Below the pieces are notes generated by a model, which saw only the letters and a list, made by a program, of their open reading frames with translations, did not search any database and was not told the origin of the DNA. Below are positions 12,801 to 24,800 of a DNA stretch of 64,000 nt, piece after piece (the stretch's first letter is position 1; the number at the start of each line of letters is the position of its first letter). A program made the position numbers and the translations under genes. The stretch comes from Ornithodoros turicata (taxonomy: Eukaryota; Arthropoda; Arachnida; Ixodida; Argasidae). Where the stretch lies: contig NC_088201.1 of assembly GCF_037126465.1 (NCBI RefSeq), positions 66,424,879 to 66,488,878 of the forward strand. The letters run 5' to 3'.

Positions 12801-15800
12801 GAACACTATGACGCCATTTGTTTACAAACAGGGAGAGGTCTATTGTTGGACATAAACGAAAACGATCTAAGCGTGTTGCAATCCTCCACAAGCAACTCAA
12901 GGTCTAACTCAACTGCTCACGCACGCTGCACCTGTGTAATGCTATTTTGTGTCCGAAGTAACTTGGAAGTAACTCATTCTTTTTTTTAAGTAACTCAGTA
13001 ACTGCAAGCTACATTTCAGGCTGAAGAACTTCGTTATTAACTTAATTACATTTTGCACACGGTAACTTAACTTGTAACAAGTTCTTTTTGACGGGTAACT
13101 TTTCAATCTATGGTAAATATGAGGGGAGCAAACATGGTATGTCACGCGGGGCTGTTTTCGTCGTGATCATTGGCTCCCTCGAGCAGAGAGAGGAAATGAG
13201 CGAGAATTTTTTGCACACGTTTATTGTGGCTCCATCATGGCACGCACACTCCCCCCCCCCCCCCCCCCCAACACCTCTTACTACTTACTGAAATGGGCTA
13301 GCTGTCGCGACAAAAAATTACTTCCATCGATGCAGCAAAATAGGAACAAGGACAACACGAGAGACACGCTACACTCGTGTTGTCCTTATTCCTGTCTCGC
13401 TGCATCGACAGATTATGTACCAACCTGCCCATCTACGAAAACAAATTACTTTTTTAAAGATAAGTAGACTCGACTTCCAGGAAAAGCAATAAATGCCTAG
13501 AAGATTTGAGGAATGCCGCAAACTTATCACAGTCGACCCCCGTTTATCCGGACGGTGCCGTTCCCGGCGAAATCGTCCGGATACCGGGGCATCCGGATAA
13601 ATGAAACGACCAAATAGAAGCATCCTACAGAGCAAGGTTTAATTAAAACACAGAAATCTCGTCAATGACAGCTGTTCCATAGTAGTGTAGGCACACGATT
13701 CCTGCAAGCTTTTGCTAATCGCGTAGAGTTGAGCCACGCTGTTGCGCTGGTCGAAGAATGTCAGTGCGGACGCAAAGTGTCAATGTCGGAGCCTTGTTTC
13801 TCACTGGCGTCATCGGCACCGTCTTGCTGCATATCATCGGAGGCAACAGCAGCAATCACACCGTCATCAGTCACAGCTGCACACGCATCATCATCCTTAT
13901 CAACGTCAACGTAGACAGAAACCGCAGCATCATCTACGGCAGTCGCAGTGAGCCTCTGCATCAGGGATCGCAGCTCAGCTTGGGGAATGTCTTCATCGGC
14001 CAACGGGCCGTAAGCAGCAGGTCCTCGGGTTGGAGTTTTCCCCTCTAGAACCGGACAGTTGCTCAAGATATTTCCAAATGACTCGACTGGTCAACGTGAC
14101 CCAACGCACACAAATAGAGAAGGGGGTCATTGTGCACGGTTGTCTCCCCTACGGAGGAATGTAGGTCCCTGACACGTGACAGGGATAACCCGAACACAGC
14201 GAAAAGGGTGACGAAGCGGGGTCAGCGTCTCCTCTTACTCACGGTAGTCCGGATAACTGAAGCTGGATTACAAGAGTTTTCGGCTTTCGTTCCCTGGAAT
14301 TCTTGTCCGAGTCCGGAAGCTGAAGTCCGGATAAACGAGAACAAAATACATGGAGGAAAATCCGTTCCCGTGCTTTTTGTCCGGATACCACGGGATCCGG
14401 ATAAATGAAGTCCGGAAAAACGGGGGTCGACTGTATTTGTTGCAATTTTGTGACAAGGTCAAATGCTTTGTCGAGTCCTTCGTGGTGAATATAAATACAC
14501 ACACTAAAACACAAGAATTCCTGCAGTGTCTGAACTGTTGTATTCTATTTTATCCTTCATTATACGTGCAAAAAGGAAACCAGGCACATCAGAAGCATTC
14601 ACAAAAGCAGACACTGACCGTCTTTCCAAAATTTCGGGGTCCGTGATACGAGTGTTCGTCATGTGAGTGTGGATTCCACTTCTACCGTTCCAGCGTGGCC
14701 CCTGTAGTGAACAAGGAATGAAGCTTGTTTTTACCCTGAACATTAACCAGACTGCCACACCGGCAGGTAGATCACTTGGAAATAGCACGCCACCACTCCA
14801 AGCAGTGGCGTCACTAGGGCACGCGTCACCCGGTGCTGGAGCTCTTTGCGTCACGCCCCCGCCAATCACCATTAACGGATCACTTTCCGTACCAGGCGAC
14901 ACAATATAAAGAACAATACACCACACTTAGAAAAAAAATCATGTGCTCGCAGAGGGCTCCTGATGTTGTTTTTGGTGTCATCGTGCCGCAGAGAACGGGA
15001 GGAAGTGGCAGTACTGGTGCGGCACGTCACCCCCTTTTGTCATGTCACCTGGTGTGGACCGCACCCCCCCCAGTGACGCCACTGACCCCAAGAACTATGG
15101 AAAGCAACTCACGGCTCCTGCTCCGCCCCCAATGGTCTCATAATACCCCATCGTATCGTCACCGAATGTTATGTTGTTCATACAACCCTAAAAGAAAAAG
15201 TGTACCATTAAAGCCATTGTACAAACCTAGAACAAATCAACATTTCAATCAAATTAGCGTATAATTATTTATTTGTGAATTCCTTATTCTCATTCTCTTA
15301 AATAAGCATGAAAGTTTGTTTTCTTAAATTCTGTGTTAGCACCGCGAAGCAACTGTGGCTATGAGCGACGTACAGATGCGGACAGATGGAGAGAGGACAG
15401 CAGGAAGGAGTGGGGGACAGGGGGGTTAGTATGCGTCCTGGGCAGACTTCAGGGGGAACTGTGCCGACATTCGTCTGGAAAGTCTTCGGAAAACCCAGGG
15501 AAAACTAAGCATGAAAGGCACGTCGAAGACACATGAACATACTACTTTCATGAACTGTCATGCAAAATATTTCCTTTGGGAAGTCCGCACTTCCTGAGAA
15601 AATTAGTTTACAAAAATGCACGCTACGGAGGCGAACTCTCCCGGCTCCTTCTCTCGTGTTGCGACACCAGACCATCCAAGCACTTTTATTGGCTGCCGAG
15701 AATGCCTGCCACAGCGCGGGAGCAAGGCGACTGGCCAACTGCTCTGTATGAGATGCGGGAAGGGCGCCGCCGAATACAACCGCAAAAAGAATTAAAGGAA

Positions 15801-18800
15801 GAGGAAGAGGAGGCGCGCTCCTCACTATTGTGCGGATGACGTGACGTTGTATACTGGCAGTCGAGGGAAGGAAATAAAGTTAAAATCCAGAGGGGGGGGG
15901 GGGGGGGGGGGGTGTGATCCATACTAAAAGCGATAAAAAACCCCAGTGCGAGGGAGAAGGAAGGGGAGAGGTTATTGTATTATAAAGGGGATGTTTCACA
16001 AATAAAAATCTTTGGTTGGCAGTACAGTGCTGTGTTTGTCTCATCCTTTGTCCTTTTCGTTGTCCCCTCGCACTGGGGAATTTTATCGCTTTTTGAGGGA
16101 AGGAGCTGTTCTGACACGTGAGATTGAAACCTCTTCTGCGCACCAGAATTGCGCGCTGCGCTCGTATTTAATGTGCACATGTGTGCCTGAGCTTATAGTC
16201 ATAATTTCTGCTCCTCTTGGCATGTAGTTCTTTGAGCTCTTTTATGCTCCTCTGTAGGAGCCTATGAGAGGGCCAGGACTTTGAAGGGCGTGCAGGCCAG
16301 GGACTTCTCTTTCGCGCTAGATATCAGCTGGGACGATTGTTCTTTTGCAGAAACGAGCGAGGTTTGTCCTATACAAACCGATGCTGCCAAAAACAAACAA
16401 AAAACTAAATTTTATTTTTATAAATTCTGAATTTTTTATTTGTCTCGTCGTGTCAAGTATATACGCTAGTTTAATGCTTTTCCAGTTACATTCTTACACG
16501 AGCAATGATTCATATATATGGTTTAAAATGATGCTTCAGTAAGACAACTTGCCTGAGAAGCGGCGCATGTGCCAAAGGCCATGAAGATAACATCCACAAT
16601 TCGTTGCGATGTCAGTACATTACCGCCGACAACAGCGGCATCATCCGATGGGTTCAGTAGGCAATTCTTCGGAATGACGACCTTTATAGGAGCCAGACAG
16701 CCCTAGGAAAGCGTTGAATTCTGCACGTCAGTGGCTCCGTAGTAACAATTTGTGACCACACGATAGAATAACAATAAAACCTGTCCAATCATTGTTGGTA
16801 CGAAGAACAATGTGTTTTTAATCTCAACACTGTGTGCATCAAAAGCAGCCCCGAAAGGAATTGCCCTTGTCCTTGACGCTATAGTTAGTGGCGTTGAAAA
16901 GTGTATTGTACTGAAAACTGGCGTTTAAAAATGTTTTTACGTGTATTGTGATTGGTTCCATTCTAGCGGAAGTAAAACAGAACACGGAAAGGCGACAAAA
17001 ACGCTGCCGCCTCCCAAGCTGACCACTCCAGTTGAAGCGTGCTGCAGCACGCTTCAACTGTGGAGATGTCGCTAATTAATCATTTAACTTGCCTTCAGAG
17101 AAAGAACTGATGTGCATTTGCCTCAAAGGCTTCATCGCTGTTGCTTCGTATCTGCAGGCTTTTGCACATGATGAAATTGCGCAGTAGACACTGCTGGTGA
17201 TAACCAGCACAACAACATACGTATAGTCTCTATATTTTGCTTAATGACGCCTAAATTGTACACACACACACTGTAAAGGAACGATCCGATACGGAGAACG
17301 TTCTTACCTGGTTAAGGGGCACATCGTGTCCAACCATACACCGGAGGCAGTATATGATGGCTGATAGAGTGACAGCTCTTGGTGTATTGCAATTTCCGTA
17401 AACCTCGTAAGACGTTCCAGTAAAATCAAACACGGCCGATCCCTGATGGAAATCGATACGGTTCAAGAACTAAGACAATGTGCAGTATAGTTCCACCTTG
17501 AACTTAAGCGTAAGAAAGTTGATAATTCGCTTTACGTCGCGAAACAACTATGATCATCATAGGGTGGTGTTTATCTTGGCTGTTATGCAGGAATATCTGA
17601 AGACCTCTCGAAGCACTCAAGGATTGCATCTCAAAATCCAACCGGCCAACTGGAACCCTTACTCTTGGCCTCATAATTTAAAAAAAGAGCCCACAGGGAA
17701 GGCATGCAGCAACACTTCCACGTAGCTCTCTATGCCCATAAATGCACCGGTCCCATAAGTTTTTCCCCCAGCGCTGCTAGACCTCTGTCGTAGGATAGCC
17801 ACCTCTTCAGGCAGGTCATGCAGGCCCCCTGACAACAGGGTCAGCAGAGAAACGCTTCCTGCTCAGGAACCCTCTCAGGCGTATAGGTGCGACTTTCAAA
17901 TGGAAAACCTACAATTCTGCAATATGAGCGCAAACCATGCAGCTCACCGTCGTTTCCTCAAGTTCGACTGCGAGCATGATCCGAGAGCCGTCGTCCATGC
18001 GGTCGCAGCCAAACAGCCTCGCTCTGCCCTGCTCCTTTATTGCTGTACTTGCGATGCTGCGAAGCATGTCACGCACTGCAACCTCCGCATTTTTCTGCAA
18101 GAGAAATTTACGGTATAACAACCCCAATACAGAATTCAACTCAAGAGAAACAGCTCAGGTTCAAACACTTATGAGAGAAAGATCATGACGCCTACGACAT
18201 CCATCACCATGTCACTAGCCAACGAGAACGTGAGTGCCTCAGTACGATGCTATCTAGCAACGCATTTTCCAACAGTCCAACACAGTCCGACCAAGGGGCT
18301 GTCAGCCGTGTTGTATGGGTAAAAAAACATCGCTGCATTTTTGGGCTTTTTAGCAAACGCATTTAAAGGGACAGCTTGCTCGCCAAGAAACGATTTGTAA
18401 GTTTCTGTTTCTACGCGTAGTGCATTCCCTGGTTTACCGAATCATTGCTCCACTTTTCGCCGCCTTGAGCTGTATAATTTATTATCTGATGATTTGCAGT
18501 AGTTCCGTTCACATCATTCTAAGTCCTTGTCTTCTTGCTGCAGTGCGTCAAATCATGAGCAGGTACCAACTACCTCGGACTGTTCCTATAGTGTAATTTA
18601 TTATCAGTATTAAAAATCATTGGAATCCACACTGTTCGAAATCACCGTGCAAAAAGATGCATGCGCGACGTCAGGGTGGGAAAATGTGGGCGTGGCCTCT
18701 GTGCATGACTTCCTTCTCTTCTGCTGCAGAGAATACGGGAGGAGGTGGTGTATGAGATGACGCTGACACGAGATAGGAAGGTCATGCGAGCCGATGAGGA

Positions 18801-21800
18801 GGTTCTTCGTTTGCTCCTTCTCGTAGTTGCGGGTCTGCTGCCGGCAGATACGATTTGCGTCAAAATGCAAAAAACTCTGAAACTAGCGTCCACTCGTTGG
18901 CGTTAGCAAAGGTCGTGCTGAAAACTGGGAGGTGGTGTGCACGAATCCTACCACCGGCTGTCGTCTGAGGTTTTCCACAGGTTTTTGGGCAGACTTTCCA
19001 GATAAATGTCGGCAAAGGACGCATACTAACCCCTACTCCCCTATCCCCAACTCCCTCCTGCTTTACTCTCTCCATCTGTCCTTGTCCTTGTACGCCACCC
19101 ATAGCCACATGTGGGTATAAGCAACGCGCACCACATTCGCGACCTCGTGTTCACAGACTGTCCATGGAGAAATTCCATTCAGAGAAGCAGCAAATACACA
19201 AAATTTAAAATCCATTTTAAATCAACTGGGATTGTATCTACGAAAAAAACGCAAGCTTCCGTCGAGGCTAGAAGGGTAGCAAATCTACCGAACCGGTAAG
19301 GAAATGTTATGGGAAGTGAGTCAGGAGGAGAGCTGCCTGACTCTCATCCTAAGGCACTTCCCTATTGCTTCGAGGCTGCTTGTTTCAAACGCATTTGGTA
19401 TAGAATGTACCAAACAGATAAGGTGACTGCAGAGATTCACTTTAAATAGCATTTAGAAGGATTTTTCATCTGCAATCAATCACTTCATGGTGCAGTGAAT
19501 GTTTAGAACATTTCTCATCATCAACATACCACTTGATAGACAGCTTGTACCACCACAACAGTTCACAGCATGGCACTGAGAGTACATGCATGTCGATCAA
19601 ATGGCTGCAGTCAACTACATGTTTCAACACTAACCTGAATGTGTCCCATGTAGGCTTGGACTGCTTCCAACCCATATTGGTTGATCAACTCCTTAACTAA
19701 ACTTATACCCTACAAAAAAGTATAAATACATTTTTAGCATACTGTGTTTAGACTCCTAACAAAAACATATTGCTCTACTTACCTTTTGGTTGGCTGCAAT
19801 TTGTGCTTGTAGATCAGCAATGTTGTCTCTGAGGTTGCGTGATCCACTACAGTTGGGCAACTTTGCTGGTGCATTGAGTGCTTCTATCAGGGCTGTGTAA
19901 ACAATAAACTATGCAAATGAATAGCGGTTTATGGCATGTATAAATTGGTTTCTAATGTAATATATGTTCCGTAATTTATCCCACTGCCTTACTGGCCCCT
20001 ACATTAAGAAGCATGTGTTGCAAGTGCGAGAGATTGATCACGTTGAAGCCAACTGTTGAAGGGCATGGAATTAGGGTTTTATACTAATTACTTTTCTTGT
20101 TGGATAAAATATTGACATTGCCCAATGACAGAGTTGTTGCCACAATTAATGATTTTCAAAAGTGCAATCCCGTTAATTAGAAGTTCCGGATAATTCGAAG
20201 CCACGCGTATTCGAATGGTGAGAAAACAGTCGGTAATTTGAACATATGAACGTGCACAGCGGTTTATTCGAACGAGATTGCCGCGCCAAACTGCACGCCG
20301 GCCTGGAAGCGCCCGGCCGCACGCCACCAACACGTTAGGGCCATGTTTACCAAAGTGATGATGATTGGAATTTTTATGGCACACAAGCAACTAGGACTAG
20401 TATGTATAAGCGTCAAAACTGCGATTAAGGTGCTAAAATAATACAAATACAGTCAAACTCCTTTATAGCGAACACCTTTTTAACGAAAATACCACTACAG
20501 CAAATTTTTTTGCGGTCCCGCTGGAGCCCTATTGGTCCAATAATGGACATCCTTTTTAACGAAAATACCTTTACTGCGAATTTTTTTTGCTGTCCCCTGA
20601 GTTTCGTTGTAAAGGAGTTTGACTGTACAGGCATTATAGAGCCATTTTAGTGAACAGGCATTATACATATTTAGGCATAAACATAGTAAAGAGAAAGTAA
20701 TATACTTATAAAACATTTAAATAGCTGATAGCTCTAAAAAAGTTAAAAGTTCGCATGAAGGGTAGAAGAGGTTCATCCCCAAGCAATAAGGATGGGTGGA
20801 ATTAAGGGCGAGCGGTATCGATAAATCTCTTGAAAATGAGGTGAATTTCATGTAATAGACACAGTAGCACACTCATTTCGCCAGAGGTGCGGGAGAGGGG
20901 CAAACCACGAGTACGGCGCTGGGCTTGAGGGGTTGGTGATAAAGCTGTAACGCATCCAAGGTGGACGTGTAGCTGCACCATAGTGAGTGAAGAATGAGGC
21001 AGGAATGAAATCGGTACTGCTTAAGCCAAGTGAAATATTTGTTTCCGCATGGCTGGTACACTTTCAGTTGGTACACACATGGTAAAGAAAGCAGATGCAA
21101 AAACCGGCACACACTTGGAATATATACTCCTCAGAAGGTATGTAAAAATGTCGTCCTATCTACAATTTTAAACATGTTTTTCCTAAAAGTTGTTTGTCTG
21201 ATAAATCCATTTGCTACAACATTTAGGTCCACCTTTGCGAGCAGGCCCTTTGTGGCAATGAAGTAAGGCGATACAGCTTAGTCTGACCTGCCCCATTGTA
21301 GAGCGCAAGTTTTGAATCGTCGGAGGACCTTTTTGATGTGCAGGAGCTAACAAGTATTGAGAATACAATTCGAAGAAGTTTAACAACTTCTGGAAGTAGC
21401 ATCCTTAGTGGTTCGCCTTCCTTTCCCAACAGAAACGCTTTCACGGTCTCAAATGAAGAAAGGGTTGCAACACGCTGCTTTGTAATGTCCATTAGCATGT
21501 CTCCGTGAAGGTGACCTGCATTAAGGTCTCCTTGGTAGAACTCACACAAATAAGTGCTGTCTCAACACTCCTGTCAGTAATTTTTCTTTTGACTCATGTC
21601 ACGTGATCCCACGTTCCGAGAGGAAACTCTGTGCACAGGGACGAAGGCACTGTTTCGATAACCATATGTCCATTGCCCACAGAAATCTTCCGGGGCTCTG
21701 AGCTCGTATTCTTGCGATCCTTCGTCATAATGATGTGGTGCTTGTCGCTGTCTTTTCGGAACACTTCAACTTCCAACATTGACCTCTCTGGCCATTAGCT

Positions 21801-24800
21801 AGCACGTCGCTGCAAAAGCCAGATAATTCGCCGGGGAGTTCAGCAGTGCGTACTTTAATGGCCTTCACTATCAGCTCTGCATGGCTAAACCGTAGGCTCT
21901 TCTTCTGAAGAGCAGAATTTGCACTTTCCAACCTTTGAAAAACAAGGATCATGAGCCTAAGCATAAAATAATCGTCAAATTACTTGAGCGCCTTTGCATA
22001 CCCACCAGCTTTTACCCGTGTCATTCCTTTCATCTGATGTCAGAATGAAAAGAAATTGGGCTTGCTCATGATAGTTCTTGACATCGACCGAAGTGAGGAT
22101 GCCTTTAGCGTACATCTGGTTCTGCAGAACCAGAGCCTGAGAGCAGCCTGAGAGCAGCTGCAAAACTGCACGAACCAGCTGGGGTGATTTGGAGCAGTTT
22201 TAACAAAATCTATCACTTTTGTGAACAAGCTTGCAAAATCCCGGCACACATTAATTTTCATGCACAAATCTTGCAACACCAGTTATGTGTGCAACACCAG
22301 GTTCAGTATGTGTGCAAGGCAGTGGACGTACATGGCTCTTGGTTCAATATCTTGCACTAGGGCTTGAAGCCCACCGTTTTTGCCGGAAACATTTGCAGCT
22401 CCGTCATAGCATTGCCCACAGCAGTTTTCGATTCAAAGGTTGAATCGACAAACACATCTTTCAGAATCGAAAAGAGGGCATTTGCTCTAGTGTCCGCTGT
22501 CACGTAAAATCCAACAAATACCTCCTCTACTTCCAGACCCTGTTTAACGTACGTACCTAAGGCAAAAGGATAGTTGTTCCTGTGTGCTACTGTCGGAAGC
22601 TTTCTCAGCAATCACTGCATAAAACACTGCATCCTGCAAAAGTCTGATTACGGAGTGAAGCAAACTGTGGGTAATTAGCTCTAGCATTTCGTTCTGCACT
22701 TCGGGGCAAATCCACTTGTACCCAAGTAGTAAGTTTTCACAAAACTATTTATAAGCTACAGGTATCACACAAGAGAGTACATGCGGACTGCACAACAGTG
22801 ATCTGTTCACAGACGTGACTGATGAATCCTGAATGTTAAAGATAATAGGATAGAAAGGACGGTGGATGAATACAATGCAGGGCACCGTTCATTTCATGCA
22901 CTTCTGGTTCTGCCGCTGGTTCCTATGGCAATGAATGCTGGCACCTGTGGTTTCCAAACTATAGTTCTCACTCCGGGAGAGCGGAATTCGCGCTAGCAGC
23001 TCCACGAGAATTTAAAAAAATGCACAATCAAAGGCTTTCAAGGACTGCGGGAAAATTCCAGGGTTTTCCAGACCTTGAAAATGGCATTTTCAAATTCCAG
23101 GGTATTCAAGGGCTTCAAGAAACAGTGAAGACCATGCTGTTGGAGTCATGTCCACGGTAGCTGAGGACCCAGCCCCAGAATCTCTCCTGGAATAGTTGCT
23201 GACGGGCCCGCACCAATGGACGTGCCGGCCACAAACAGACTGTAGGTGTTGCCGTTGTTAGGTGAAACGGCCGCAGCTTGACGGTCTCTTTCTCGTAGAC
23301 TGATGTGTCAAGCACTGGACATCTTCAGCAGACCAGACGAGCAGCGAGGCGATACTTTCCCCCGAGTATGTTCTCGTATTTCTCGTCCATACGTAAGGCC
23401 ACCGGTTTTCCGCGCTTCCGCGAAATCTCACGGAATCCTTCGTTTGACACAGAATTTCATGGAATCCCATACTATTTTGCTCAAAATTTAGCAGAATTCT
23501 TGGATTTGCACGGAAGTTTGCAGAAATTTGATTTGGTCGAGGGATGCGATTGGCGCGATGTGGACAGTTACTGCGACGTGCAACGTCTCAGGAGAAGTAT
23601 TGCGCTCTCACGCAAAAGCCCTCAGGTAAACATGCGTACTGTAGACGCTCCCAAATGCTACATGTGACCCCAGAGAGCTGACAGAAATTATGGTGACAAC
23701 AGTGCTGCGCGCGTGACCTGATCTAAGTACTTTCGCTCCGCACAGACGGCCCGTGTATCCGTGTAGCTTGTGCTGCATGTTCCCAATACATATTCGAGAG
23801 TTTTAGTACCTCATACGCTATCGCCTGGGTCATTCCACGCGAAATGATCCAAGGTTGTCAATCGACCATCACCAATATTTTAAAAAAATAAGGTCTATGG
23901 GGAATACCGTCAGGTGAATCGCATCGAACGTTCCAACTGGAAATATTGATTCCATGTGTTTTTAGAGCACTTCAAAGTTTGCGCTAGGCGAGAAAACCAT
24001 ACCACAGGTTTTCGTCCTCTTTTCGCGCGTGCTTGCTTCTATATACGAACCAATGTGGTTTTTATGTCATCTGAGGATTATGTAGCATAGGTTAAGCAGG
24101 GCATGCGAAATAAGTCTCTCCCTCGCCCTCTAAAGTCGGGCCCAAATGTCGCCGTTTGTGCAACTTTTGTGATTTTATTCCGCGTTCCCTGCTTACCTTG
24201 TTGGAAAAGTAGGTATACGGCTCCCTGTTTACTAGCACATGGGGAACGCTAACAAAAATTTTCGCATGTCTGGGATATGCACTTGTTCTGTGAGAACCGT
24301 TGGAAAGTGACACACATCAAAACTTTGCATTTTACAGAAGAAGATTTCGGAATGTGGCAGACCACTTAAAAATCGCCGACCTACGTCATTCGATAGCGCA
24401 ATGCTTCAGCTACAACATATAAAAAATCTGGAGAATTACATTTTGAGAAACGCGAGAAATGAATTTTTTTCTCGGCCATGGTTTGCTTGGCATTGGACGC
24501 AGAGAAGCTCCCTTCCAGGCACATTCTGGTCTGACGCGTCGTTAAGCAGAGACCCTTTAACAGGTTCGTTTTATATGCTTGGTACTACTGTCTTCCTGGG
24601 TTTTTCGGAGGTTCGTCTTTTATTTACACTTGTGACGTGTATACTTCCGCGTCACACTAAAAGAGGAATTTTGTATTGCGCAGCACAAACCATCTGTGAA
24701 GTAATGCACTTTTGTGACCTCAGGGTGCATACGAAGGAATGAGTCTAAGAAGGCTCTTTGAAATGCGTGCACTGCGACATTTGTATGTTGGAGGCAGTCG

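Noticed and set aside
17443..17469. An upstream AG that would extend OPLAH exon 27 by nine codons
   Set aside because: The added residues have no counterpart in the family, while the AG at 17443-17444 aligns the protein exactly.
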